Source of the DNA: Chitinophagaceae bacterium
GTDB taxonomy: Bacteria > Bacteroidota > Bacteroidia > Chitinophagales > Chitinophagaceae
DNA length: 40,473 bases
Assembly (NCBI GenBank): GCA_947458625.1
Contig: CANGZN010000002.1
Coordinates: 1 to 40,473, forward strand
Reading direction: 5' to 3'
Of the stretch, positions 1 to 7,662 are shown piece by piece. The position numbers and the translations under genes were made by a program. Under the pieces are notes generated by a model. The model worked only from the letters and a program-made list of their open reading frames with translations, had not been told where the DNA came from and made no database searches. Numbering within the stretch: the stretch's first letter is position 1; each line of letters opens with the position of its first letter.

Positions 1-76
1 TGCCGCGTCTGAAGCACACCAAAAAACACGCTTTTTAGGTAAGGGTAAATGCCTATTGGGCAGTTCTGCACTGAAT

Positions 77-96
77 ATGCTGAGAATTATCAGCAT
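77..96. promoter_or_regulatory. 20-bp near-perfect palindrome upstream of the sensor operon
   Basis: The left half ATGCTGAGAA (77-86) and right half TTATCAGCAT (87-96) are reverse complements except for one mismatched pair (84/89). The outer arms ATGCTGA and TCAGCAT are perfect. It ends 32 bases before the start codon at 129, and no T-run follows, so a dimeric regulator site fits better than a terminator. A second small inverted repeat, TAGGG-TACT-CCCTA (102-115), lies between it and the start codon. The binding protein is unknown. The rest of 1-128 shows no gene that can be supported. Confidence 0.45.
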
Positions 97-128
97 CTTC
101 GTAGGGTACTCCCTAGCAAATCTTTAAC

Positions 129-572
129 ATGTCAACCATCAAGTATGCCTTGGTTTGTGCAGATGACGATCCGATCGTACTGCAAATGCTTGGCTTTCAG
201 TTGGAAAAAATAATCGATCCGAAGGTTACTATTTGTGAGTTTTTCACCACTCCGGAGGACGTGTTGCCCGGGATCGATCAGTTGAAAGAGCAGGGGATTG
301 AGACACTCTTTCTGATCGTTGACTATCAAATGCCCAAGATGTCGGGTGCGGATCTGATCCGTTTGGTCAAGACCAAATATCCGCAGATCAAGTGCCTCAT
401 GTTGTCCGGCCAGGCAAACGCCATCCATGTCGACGCCCTGGCCGATGAAAACTATCTGGAATCTTTTTTGCCTAAACCTTGGGAAGAGGGTGATCTGTTC
501 CAATTACTGGAGCCGGTGCTTTCTCTTAAATACGAGCGGAATTTTCTGCTTCCCAATTCTCCAAACGCCTGA
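129..572 (+). CDS. Single-domain response regulator (CheY-like receiver)
   Basis: A 147-residue receiver domain with no output domain. The acidic pocket is D12-D14 (motif ADDDP), the phosphoacceptor is D65 in LIVDYQMP, the switch Ser is S93 (MLSGQ), and the conserved Lys is K116 in LPKPW, so all catalytic positions are present. About 25 residues follow the domain and show no DNA-binding motif. It ends 4 bases before the next gene's start and heads a cluster that finishes with a large histidine kinase at 2091-5072, its likely phosphodonor. Lacking an output domain, it probably acts through protein contacts or as a phosphate relay or sink; the target is unknown. The receiver assignment is firm; the pairing with the kinase is inferred from position. 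Confidence 0.9.
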   Translation: MSTIKYALVCADDDPIVLQMLGFQLEKIIDPKVTICEFFTTPEDVLPGIDQLKEQGIETLFLIVDYQMPKMSGADLIRLVKTKYPQIKCLMLSGQANAIHVDALADENYLESFLPKPWEEGDLFQLLEPVLSLKYERNFLLPNSPNA

Positions 573-576
573 TTGT

Positions 577-1635
577 ATGCGCAAGCTTGCCATATTGTTT
601 TACCTGTTGTTGCCTTTTTTGTTGTGGTCACAAAAACCAACCACCCAGTTCAATGGATTCGGTCACTTGGAATATTCCTTAGACTATAACGATCATGCCG
701 ACTCCTATTTTTCCATCGGGGAGCATGATTTTTTTATTTCTTCTAAGCTGAACAACAAGATCTCTTTTCTGGGTGAATTCGTCGTTCGCTATAACGGAGC
801 CTCAAGTACAACCTTCCTTCCCAGCATCGAAAGAGGATTTCTAAAATTCAATTATAAAAACAATCGAAATCTTATTGTTGGAAAAATCCACTCACCGGTC
901 AACTACTGGAATGATGTATACCACCATGGACGATTATTTTTTCCGGTGATCGATCGACCGAACTCCTTCTCTTATCTGGTGCCTCTTCATACGTTGGGGG
1001 TACAGTTACAGGGGCAGAACCTTGGGAAAAATAACTTTGGTTATGATATCGTGATCGGTAATGGAATTTCTTCCACCGATGCTTTCAATGACAATGTTGA
1101 CATGTCTCTAACAGCTGCTTTTCATTTCAAGCCCAAGGAGGGTATGCGCATCGGCGCCTCTTACTATTACGATCTGCTCGAGCAAAATATTTCGGGCGTA
1201 CACAGCGGCCATTCCTCACCACGTATTCACTATTCCGGTCCGCTCTACAAAGGCCGACTGAGTTACCATTTGATCAGCGCCTCCTATGCTAATTTCAATG
1301 AGAGCTGGGAAACGCTGAATGAATTCACTTATAACGCCACACATACGGACTCGCTGGGGCTGGCCAGTAATTTCGCCAACTTCCTGTATATAGGTAGGCG
1401 GGTGAAAGAAAAGCACGTGCCCTATGTGCTTTGGGACTTCATGCACATCGCCCATAATGATCTGCACACATACGAGTTACAGACAAATAAGGTTGCGATC
1501 GGATACAAATATGAATTCAGTCCGTTCATTAACATAAAGGCCCAGATCGAACGGTTTACGGACGGAAACCATCCGACCACGCAGGCACACCGTGATCGAA
1601 CCTCATTACGTGTTCAATTTGCCTATGGCTTTTGA
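577..1635 (+). CDS. Outer-membrane beta-barrel (porin-like) protein
   Basis: The start at 577 is chosen because it gives a clean signal peptide (MRKLAILFYLLLPFLLWSQ); the frame stays open further upstream, but that stretch overlaps the receiver gene and is not signal-like. The 352-residue product is rich in alternating aromatic/polar strands (for example YKNNRNLIVGKIHSPVNYW) and ends in FAYGF. A terminal aromatic residue is typical of outer-membrane barrels. The content resembles phosphate-selective or short-chain porin-like proteins that sit beside PstS-like proteins, but no family signature is decisive. Its stop overlaps the next start (TGATG), so translation is probably coupled to the binding-protein gene. 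Likely role: to admit or bind the solute detected by the neighbouring periplasmic protein and kinase (inference). Confidence 0.6.
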   Translation: MRKLAILFYLLLPFLLWSQKPTTQFNGFGHLEYSLDYNDHADSYFSIGEHDFFISSKLNNKISFLGEFVVRYNGASSTTFLPSIERGFLKFNYKNNRNLIVGKIHSPVNYWNDVYHHGRLFFPVIDRPNSFSYLVPLHTLGVQLQGQNLGKNNFGYDIVIGNGISSTDAFNDNVDMSLTAAFHFKPKEGMRIGASYYYDLLEQNISGVHSGHSSPRIHYSGPLYKGRLSYHLISASYANFNESWETLNEFTYNATHTDSLGLASNFANFLYIGRRVKEKHVPYVLWDFMHIAHNDLHTYELQTNKVAIGYKYEFSPFINIKAQIERFTDGNHPTTQAHRDRTSLRVQFAYGF

Positions 1636-2087
1636 TGAGTAAGGCATATTACCATATAACAATCGGATTCCTGCTACTGGCAGGAATGTTAGTTAGTGCT
1701 GACACATCTGCCCAACAAGCATGGGGTGAATTGACAGTCATTGGAAATAAAACCGGACAAACGCAACTGAAAACATCTGAAGCAAGAAATATTTTTCGTG
1801 CCAAAGCCACGACCTGGCCCAACAAAGTTTCGGTAACGATAGCGCTACCCTCTCCCCAAGCCAATGCAGCCGAACCGGTAGCCCGTTTGATCTATGGAAC
1901 CAAACCAGCTTCCGTTCAGAAATTCTGGTTATTGCAGGTGTTTCAAGGTCGAGCCACTCCGCCTAGCTTCTTTGATACCGATCAGGAGTTGATCCAGTTT
2001 GTTCAAAAAACACCTGGCGCGATCGGTGTCATAGCCGGCAGTACACCGGTGCCCCCCACCCTAACCATCATTTCTATTCAGAACTGA
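1635..2087 (+). CDS. Small PstS-like periplasmic substrate-binding protein
   Basis: A 150-residue exported protein. ATG at 1635 overlaps the upstream stop in TGATG and is preferred over the TTG one codon earlier. The N-terminus has a hydrophobic signal sequence (GFLLLAGMLVSADTSAQQA). The mature part follows the pattern of short PBP-like phosphate-binding domains: LTVIGNKTG near the start, EARNIFRAKATTWPN, then KFWLLQVFQGRA and the closing PGAIGVIAG. It is about half the length of a full PstS, so it probably keeps one lobe only. No ABC permease or ATPase lies nearby; instead it sits 3 bases before a membrane histidine kinase, which suggests signal detection rather than transport. The ligand (phosphate or another oxyanion) is unproven. 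Confidence 0.65.
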   Translation: MSKAYYHITIGFLLLAGMLVSADTSAQQAWGELTVIGNKTGQTQLKTSEARNIFRAKATTWPNKVSVTIALPSPQANAAEPVARLIYGTKPASVQKFWLLQVFQGRATPPSFFDTDQELIQFVQKTPGAIGVIAGSTPVPPTLTIISIQN

Positions 2088-2090
2088 CGC

Positions 2091-5072
2091 ATGCGCCGTT
2101 TTTATCAACAGATCTCGTTCCGAATCTGGTTTCCCTATGCCTTGGTGCTCCTGATCTTGATCGGATTTGTAACGATCAATTATCCCAACCGGCAGGCCAG
2201 ATTGTTCCGGGAAAACAAAGAGCGCGAATTGAGGGAGCTTGCCAAAACCGTTGCGTTGGGTGTAGAGCTTTCGCTGAGCACCAATGATTTTGAAGGGTTG
2301 AAGCGGACAGTTGATTTTGTTTCCGGATCCAATGACTTTGAATTCGTATCCATTTTAGAAAAAGATACGATTACGAAAAAAGAAACTGTATTTGCCACCT
2401 TCCCGGAGCTGCCTGAATCACAGGTGCTAGTTCGCGATGAGAATAAATATGTTTATCAGGAATTCGATTTCACTACATCTGAATTTACAGGTTGCATCCT
2501 GATCGCTGCCTCTCGGGAGAAGTTCGATGCATTGGTTTGGGAGCTCAATCGTCCCGTTTATATCATTTTGCCCATCGTTTTTGTCGTCGGACTTATCGTG
2601 TTCTTTTTCATTGCCCGGCAGATCACACGACCCATTTTTGCCCTGACTGAATCTGCCCAGGAATTGGGAAAAGGAAAATATGACATCTCTATACCCGGCC
2701 TAACTAAACAAGATGAAATCGGCGAATTGAGTCATGCTTTTGATTTCCTGCGTCAAGGACTGATCGAACTGCGTCAAAAAAATCAACAACTCACACAGGG
2801 ACTGGAATCCGAGGTAGAACTCCGCACCAAGGACCTGAATGATGCCCTGGCACGGTTGGAAAATCTGAACAAAATTTCAAAGTTTGGGTATTATACATAT
2901 TTCATTGAGGAGGATAGATGGACCTGCTCTGATTCCGTCAACGATATCATGGGTTTTACTCCGGCTCGCCCGCACACATTTGCGGGCTGGGTAGAAATGA
3001 TCGTACCGGAAGATCAGGAAGTCATGGCTGCATATTTTAAAAATCTGATTGAAACACAAGAGCGAAATCCGGTTTTACGCGACTGGCAGATCTTACGTCC
3101 GATCGACGGACAACACCGATGGATAACAGCTACCACTGATTTTGTTCTGGATGCTCAAGGCAATGCAGTGAGCTTTTCAGGCATTATTCAGGATATCACG
3201 GACAGAAAATTGATCGAGGAGGAGGTAAGTCGCTTGTCGCTCGTGGCTAAGTATACATCCAACTTGGTCGTGATCACCGACGCCAATAGAAAGATCATTT
3301 GGGTCAATGATAGTTTTGAAAAACTCACTGGCTATCCAAAGGAGGAAGTCATTGGCATGAGCCCGGCTATGTTCCAGTTTGAAAAAACAGATCCGGAAAC
3401 CAGAAAATATATCCGCGAATGTCTCGAACAAGAGCTGCCGATCAATAACGTTGAAATTCTCAATCGTGGCAAGTATGGAAATGAATACTGGCTCAACCTC
3501 AATATCGTTCCCATACGTGAGGAGAGCGGACTCTTGAGAGGATACATTGCCGTAGAGTCTGATATTTCTGAACGGAAAACCATTGACATCGCCTTGCGCG
3601 ACAGTGAACTTCGTATGCGACAGACCATGGATGCGTCGCTCGATGCCATCATCATCATGGATCTGGAGGGAGTCATTCGCTTCTGGAACCAACCGGCTAC
3701 CAATATCTTCGGGTTTACCAAAGAAGATGCTATCGGCGTACGCCTATCGGAATTGATCATCCCTGATCAATACAAACAGGCTCACGAGCGGGGCATGGCC
3801 CATTACCGAAACACAGGAGAAGGTCCTGTACTCAATAAAACAATCGAGATCACCGGACTTCGGAAGGGTAATATTGAGTTTCCGATCGATATTTCCATCG
3901 TACCCATCGACCAGGATGGTGTTCGTCTTTTCTGCGCCTTTATCCGAGATATTACCGTAAGGAAGCAGCAGGAACAGATCCGTGAGGAGGCGCAGCAGGC
4001 CCTACTTCGAAATGAAGAAGAGCTTCGGAAAATGAATGAAACACTGGAGCAGAAAGTGCTGGAGAATACGAAGAAGAACCTTGACTTGTCCCGCATGATC
4101 GTAGATCAGGAAAAACTCGCAACGGTCGGAGAGATATCTGCCGGTATTGCGCATGATCTGAATACGCCGCTCAGTTCCATAAAAGCCGGCGCCGAAAGCG
4201 TTTCGTATTCGTTGGAAACCCTGATCGGACAGCAGCTGTCGCAGGCCGATCCGGAATTACTCTCAGTGGCAATAGTACTCGCTAAGCCCATTGTGAAGGA
4301 AATCTATTTGGGCGGATTGCAGCTTCGTCAGGAATCTCAGCGAATGGAATCGTATCTACGCTCTCTGCAGGAGGCTAGCGGGTTGTCGGATGAATTGCGT
4401 TCGCAGATGGCCGATAAATTGGTGCGTTGTAGAATCGCTGAAGAGGATTCGGATTCGATACGCCGTATTCTTACTTCCCGCGATCCCATCGCTGTATTGA
4501 ATCTTATACAGCAGATACAAACCATTCGAACGCTACTCGACAGCATTCGTATATCCGTCGATCGTGCCAGTAAGGTAATCCGTGATGTGCGATCCTTCAT
4601 CAAAAAGGATGTTCAGTCTTCTCAGCAACGTATTCTTTTGCGTGATAACATATCTGTTGTACTCAATATTTTCCATTACGAACTGCGAAGAGATGTGACA
4701 CTTGATTTCAGCGTCGATCCGGATCATATCATCATGGGATACGAGGTGAAATTGTTTCAGCTTTGGTCGAACCTGATCAAGAACGCTCTTGATGCCATGG
4801 ATGAGGAAACGGATAAACAACTTGTCATACGGTCTGAGAAAACGGCCGCAGGGGTTTCTGTATCTGTTGAGAATACCGGACCTGAGATACCGGCAGCCAT
4901 CATCAGCCAGATCTTTAGGAAGTTTTTTACTACCAAACATCATAAAAGTGGTACGGGACTTGGGCTCAGCATCGTTAAAAATGTTGCTGATGAGCATGGG
5001 GCAACCATATCGGTTCAGTCTGCGAATCGCCGGACCGCCTTCACCATCACCTTCCCTTCGGTTGATGCTTGA
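2091..5072 (+). CDS. Membrane-bound multi-PAS sensor histidine kinase
   Basis: 993 residues. Two membrane segments (about 13-30 and 156-177) bracket a ~125-residue periplasmic domain. A HAMP region follows (about 175-230), then a short coiled coil, three PAS/PAC units (about 260-375, 380-500, 505-640; PAC ends such as DITDRK, DISERK and DITVRK), a second coiled coil, and the kinase core. The phosphorylated His is H688 (AGIAHDLNTPLSS). The N box has N898 (LWSNLIKNALDAM), and the G2 box reads KSGTGLGLSIVKN. Between the two dimerisation helices, which normally connect by a short turn, about 110 residues are inserted (roughly 705-815), with the second helix resuming at DRASKVIRDVRSFI. It is last in the cluster with a receiver, a barrel protein and a PstS-like protein, and probably responds to that periplasmic protein. 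It has no attached receiver, so it is not a hybrid kinase. Confidence 0.9.
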   Translation: MRRFYQQISFRIWFPYALVLLILIGFVTINYPNRQARLFRENKERELRELAKTVALGVELSLSTNDFEGLKRTVDFVSGSNDFEFVSILEKDTITKKETVFATFPELPESQVLVRDENKYVYQEFDFTTSEFTGCILIAASREKFDALVWELNRPVYIILPIVFVVGLIVFFFIARQITRPIFALTESAQELGKGKYDISIPGLTKQDEIGELSHAFDFLRQGLIELRQKNQQLTQGLESEVELRTKDLNDALARLENLNKISKFGYYTYFIEEDRWTCSDSVNDIMGFTPARPHTFAGWVEMIVPEDQEVMAAYFKNLIETQERNPVLRDWQILRPIDGQHRWITATTDFVLDAQGNAVSFSGIIQDITDRKLIEEEVSRLSLVAKYTSNLVVITDANRKIIWVNDSFEKLTGYPKEEVIGMSPAMFQFEKTDPETRKYIRECLEQELPINNVEILNRGKYGNEYWLNLNIVPIREESGLLRGYIAVESDISERKTIDIALRDSELRMRQTMDASLDAIIIMDLEGVIRFWNQPATNIFGFTKEDAIGVRLSELIIPDQYKQAHERGMAHYRNTGEGPVLNKTIEITGLRKGNIEFPIDISIVPIDQDGVRLFCAFIRDITVRKQQEQIREEAQQALLRNEEELRKMNETLEQKVLENTKKNLDLSRMIVDQEKLATVGEISAGIAHDLNTPLSSIKAGAESVSYSLETLIGQQLSQADPELLSVAIVLAKPIVKEIYLGGLQLRQESQRMESYLRSLQEASGLSDELRSQMADKLVRCRIAEEDSDSIRRILTSRDPIAVLNLIQQIQTIRTLLDSIRISVDRASKVIRDVRSFIKKDVQSSQQRILLRDNISVVLNIFHYELRRDVTLDFSVDPDHIIMGYEVKLFQLWSNLIKNALDAMDEETDKQLVIRSEKTAAGVSVSVENTGPEIPAAIISQIFRKFFTTKHHKSGTGLGLSIVKNVADEHGATISVQSANRRTAFTITFPSVDA

Positions 5073-5076
5073 TTTT

Positions 5077-5721
5077 TCAGTAGATCACTTGTATCACCAG
5101 CATGGTTGCAGCGCCTAGTAGATACCCTGCGATCACCTCCATCGGGTTATGATCAGACACTTGTAAACGAGCAACTCCGATGGATCCTGCCCAAATACAG
5201 GCAATGGGCAAATAAATGCCTGCTCCATACGAATGCTGCTGGGCCCAAAGAAATAGAAAGGTGAGAATAAGCCCGGCTCCGATCGTATGCAAGCTGATCT
5301 TCATGCGTACGTTTATCATCAGGGCGATCCAGGAGGTCGTCCAAGCCGCCAGTGCGAATCGAACCAATTCGATTGGATGGTCCGGTAAATTTTTCCATAC
5401 GTACCAGATCCAGAAGTACCAAATACCGATAGCTATCAATGGGATCACGCGATCCCGTTGTGTTTTCAGTTGAACTGATTCCAGGAATCCCAAGGCTTTT
5501 AAGAGTCCTACTGTCACCAGCGGGAAAAAGGTATATAAGGTAAATGCTTGTCCGAGGATCATCCAGCGTTGTGCCGGGCGGAATCCCAGAAACAAGGTGG
5601 ACGTATCACTGAAAAGCAGAAAGGCTACGAGAATTACCGGTTGAAAGACCGGATGAAACACCCACGAAAGTGCATGGGAGAATATTTTAGAAAGATTGCT
5701 TTTGTGATCGGCGGTGTTCAT
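5077..5721 (-). CDS. PAP2-superfamily-like integral membrane protein
   Basis: 214 residues from ATG at 5721; the three codons upstream begin with TTG and add nothing recognisable. Five to six hydrophobic segments. The last third carries the PAP2-like signature in weakened form: ISLHTIGAG in place of PSGHT, and ARLQVSDHNPMEVIAGYLLG, where the usual R, H and following acidic residue (E instead of D) are spaced as expected. This suggests a membrane lipid phosphatase/phosphotransferase, for example acting on undecaprenyl or phosphatidate phosphates. The altered motifs leave catalysis uncertain. It converges on the histidine kinase gene with a 4-base gap and diverges from the glucosaminidase gene. 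Confidence 0.65.
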   Translation of the reverse strand: MNTADHKSNLSKIFSHALSWVFHPVFQPVILVAFLLFSDTSTLFLGFRPAQRWMILGQAFTLYTFFPLVTVGLLKALGFLESVQLKTQRDRVIPLIAIGIWYFWIWYVWKNLPDHPIELVRFALAAWTTSWIALMINVRMKISLHTIGAGLILTFLFLWAQQHSYGAGIYLPIACIWAGSIGVARLQVSDHNPMEVIAGYLLGAATMLVIQVIY

Positions 5722-5739
5722 CGGCGGCAAGGTAGTAAA

Positions 5740-5769
5740 TTGGACGATTCGGATTTAGAGGTATCTTTA
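5740..5769 (+). promoter_or_regulatory. Candidate Bacteroidota promoter for the glucosaminidase/acetylation cluster
   Basis: TTG (5740-5742), a 19-base spacer, then TATCTTTA (5762-5769), one mismatch from the Bacteroidota -7 box TAnnTTTG. Transcription would start at about 5776, at or just past the first ATG (5775). This would favour the second ATG at 5787 as the start of the following gene. Confidence 0.35.
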
Positions 5770-5774
5770 TCGCC

Positions 5775-6263
5775 ATGCATTCGATCATGCAATCTTCTTT
5801 TCGTTTTACACGATCGGCAGGTTTGGTTTTTATCCTCCTTCCCTGCCTGTTGATGGCGCAAACGGCCCCTCAACGGTTTGTCACGAAATTCCGACCCATG
5901 GCCGATTCGCTTTCCGCAGTCTATGGCATTCCGGCCTCTGTGATCCTGGGGATTTCCATGCTCGAGTCCGGATCAGGTACCAGTCGTAATGCCCGTATGC
6001 TGAATAATTTTTTCGGCATCGTCGGCAAAAACAATCTCCGCCGCACACACGGCATCAAATCCCGTTACAAACAATATGCCACAGAAATGGAATCATTTGT
6101 GGATTTTTGTCGCCTGATGAGTAGAAAGAGATTTTATCCTTCCCTAAAAGGAAATAAAAGCATACAACAATGGGTGCGATCGATCGCTGCCACGGGATAT
6201 TCTGAAGCGCCCGTCGTTTGGCAACAACGCGTCATGAGTACCATCCGAAAGAATCGCCTCTGA
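5775..6263 (+). CDS. Exported glucosaminidase-domain protein (peptidoglycan hydrolase)
   Basis: 162 residues. An N-terminal signal segment (about residues 15-28, FILLPCLLMAQ) precedes a compact FlgJ/LytG-type N-acetylglucosaminidase domain. It contains the typical GIPASVILGISMLESGSG block, where the Glu of MLES is the expected catalytic acid, followed by NNFFGIVG and the motif Y-[KR]-x-Y. Members of the family cleave the GlcNAc-MurNAc bonds of peptidoglycan in the periplasm. The product has only the catalytic domain and no LysM or SH3 anchor. An alternative start at 5787 gives a more usual signal peptide. It lies 16 bases upstream of the SGNH gene and is probably co-transcribed with it and the MBOAT gene. 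Confidence 0.85.
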   Translation: MHSIMQSSFRFTRSAGLVFILLPCLLMAQTAPQRFVTKFRPMADSLSAVYGIPASVILGISMLESGSGTSRNARMLNNFFGIVGKNNLRRTHGIKSRYKQYATEMESFVDFCRLMSRKRFYPSLKGNKSIQQWVRSIAATGYSEAPVVWQQRVMSTIRKNRL

Positions 6264-6279
6264 AATTTGATCTGTTCCC

Positions 6280-7662
6280 ATGAATGAGCCTCGTCGTGTT
6301 GTCGGATTTGTAGCCTGGAGTACTGTTTTGCTCTTAGGCTTTTCCATCGCCTCATATGGACTTGGTTTTTCCTGGACGCCATTTGACCGAATCAATCTGA
6401 TCAGTGATGTGGTCAGCACTGATTCCACTCGATCGGTGTCAAAAGATCGGTCGACAGCACCTGGAGTCGTGACTCAATCCACGGAGTCTCCGGAACGTCG
6501 TTTCGATCGCTATCGGACACCGGCACGGATCATCCATTTTCAAACCGATACGCTTCGTCATGCGCTTCCTCATTTTATGGAGCGTCTGCATGCTTTGCAT
6601 CAGACTAAAAAGGGAAAAATCCGAATCGCTTATTTCGGTGACAGTATGATCGAGGGCGATCTGATGACACAGACCCTTCGTCAATTGCTTCAAGCAGAAT
6701 TCGGCGGAACCGGCGTCGGCTATGTACCGATCACCTCTATTGTATCGGGATTCCGTCAGTCTGTTCGATCGGAATACAGTCGCGGTTGGACGGACAGAAG
6801 TTTCAAGGAAAATCCGGGGAATGCTCCACTCTATCTATCCGGTCATGCCTTCAAGAGTCAGTCTGATTGGGCCCGCTTCACCGATCGCACCCGTGGCGAC
6901 AGCTCCCAGTTGATCCAGAAATATTTGCTTTGTGGTTCCGACAGCAATGCATCGATCCTGTTGAGTCAGCAGGAAACATCGATTGCCGCGGGCGGATCCT
7001 TCAATCGGATTCTTTTGTCCTCCGACGCCAGTCGTGTTCTTTCCATTGGCGCCACAGCGAATACGCCCACTCTCTATGGTATTTCATTTGAGTCGCCGGA
7101 GGGAATCGTACTAGATAATTTTTCTTTTCGTGGGATCACGGGTATCGAACTGGCAAAACTTTCTGTCACTTGGTTAAGTGCGATCCATCAATCTCAGCCC
7201 TATGACCTGATCGTTTTTCAATATGGCGTGAACCTGTTGTTCCGTCCGATGGACAAAGACTTTCGCTGGTATGGTCGTGCGATGCAACCGGTGATCGAGC
7301 GATTCAAGCAAGCCTTTCCTAAATCGGATGTATTGGTGGTGAGTACCGCTGATCGGGCTTTTCGTTATCAGGGTAAATATGCTTCTGCCATCGGCATCGA
7401 TTCACTTGTGAGCGTACAAGCAAAAGCAGCCTTTCAGTCGGGTGTCGCTTTTTACAATCAATTCGCGACCATGGGTGGAACGAACAGCATTGTTGATTGG
7501 GCTAATCGCAATCCGGCCTGGGCGGGCAAGGACTATGTACACCCCAATGCTCGTGGAGCAGCCTGGCTGGGAGAGTCGCTTTACAAGGCATTGATGCGCG
7601 AGTATCGACTCTATGTTCGTTCATTGAACAAGGGTAAAAAAACGACGCCTTCAACACCTTGA
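6280..7662 (+). CDS. SGNH/GDSL-family hydrolase or O-acetyltransferase
   Basis: 460 residues with one N-terminal membrane anchor (about 11-32), a ~60-residue Ser/Thr/Arg-rich linker, then a periplasmic SGNH fold. Block I is YFGDSMIEGD with nucleophile S122. A central block reads LIVFQYGVN, where Asn is the block III residue. The C-terminal D418-x-x-H421 pair (DYVHP) completes the triad. SGNH proteins paired with MBOAT proteins usually transfer acetyl groups from the MBOAT partner to polysaccharides in the periplasm, as PatB does for PatA and AlgX/AlgJ for AlgI. The stop codon overlaps the MBOAT start by 4 bases (TTGA), so the two are almost certainly one functional unit. The acceptor polymer is not shown by the sequence. 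Confidence 0.85.
   Translation: MNEPRRVVGFVAWSTVLLLGFSIASYGLGFSWTPFDRINLISDVVSTDSTRSVSKDRSTAPGVVTQSTESPERRFDRYRTPARIIHFQTDTLRHALPHFMERLHALHQTKKGKIRIAYFGDSMIEGDLMTQTLRQLLQAEFGGTGVGYVPITSIVSGFRQSVRSEYSRGWTDRSFKENPGNAPLYLSGHAFKSQSDWARFTDRTRGDSSQLIQKYLLCGSDSNASILLSQQETSIAAGGSFNRILLSSDASRVLSIGATANTPTLYGISFESPEGIVLDNFSFRGITGIELAKLSVTWLSAIHQSQPYDLIVFQYGVNLLFRPMDKDFRWYGRAMQPVIERFKQAFPKSDVLVVSTADRAFRYQGKYASAIGIDSLVSVQAKAAFQSGVAFYNQFATMGGTNSIVDWANRNPAWAGKDYVHPNARGAAWLGESLYKALMREYRLYVRSLNKGKKTTPSTP

Noticed and set aside
1-128. A gene end at the left edge
   Set aside because: The stretch is too short and shows no recognisable coding pattern in either direction.
427-576. Longer open frame in front of the outer-membrane barrel gene
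   Set aside because: It overlaps the receiver gene in another frame and lacks signal features; the ATG at 577 directly gives a signal peptide.
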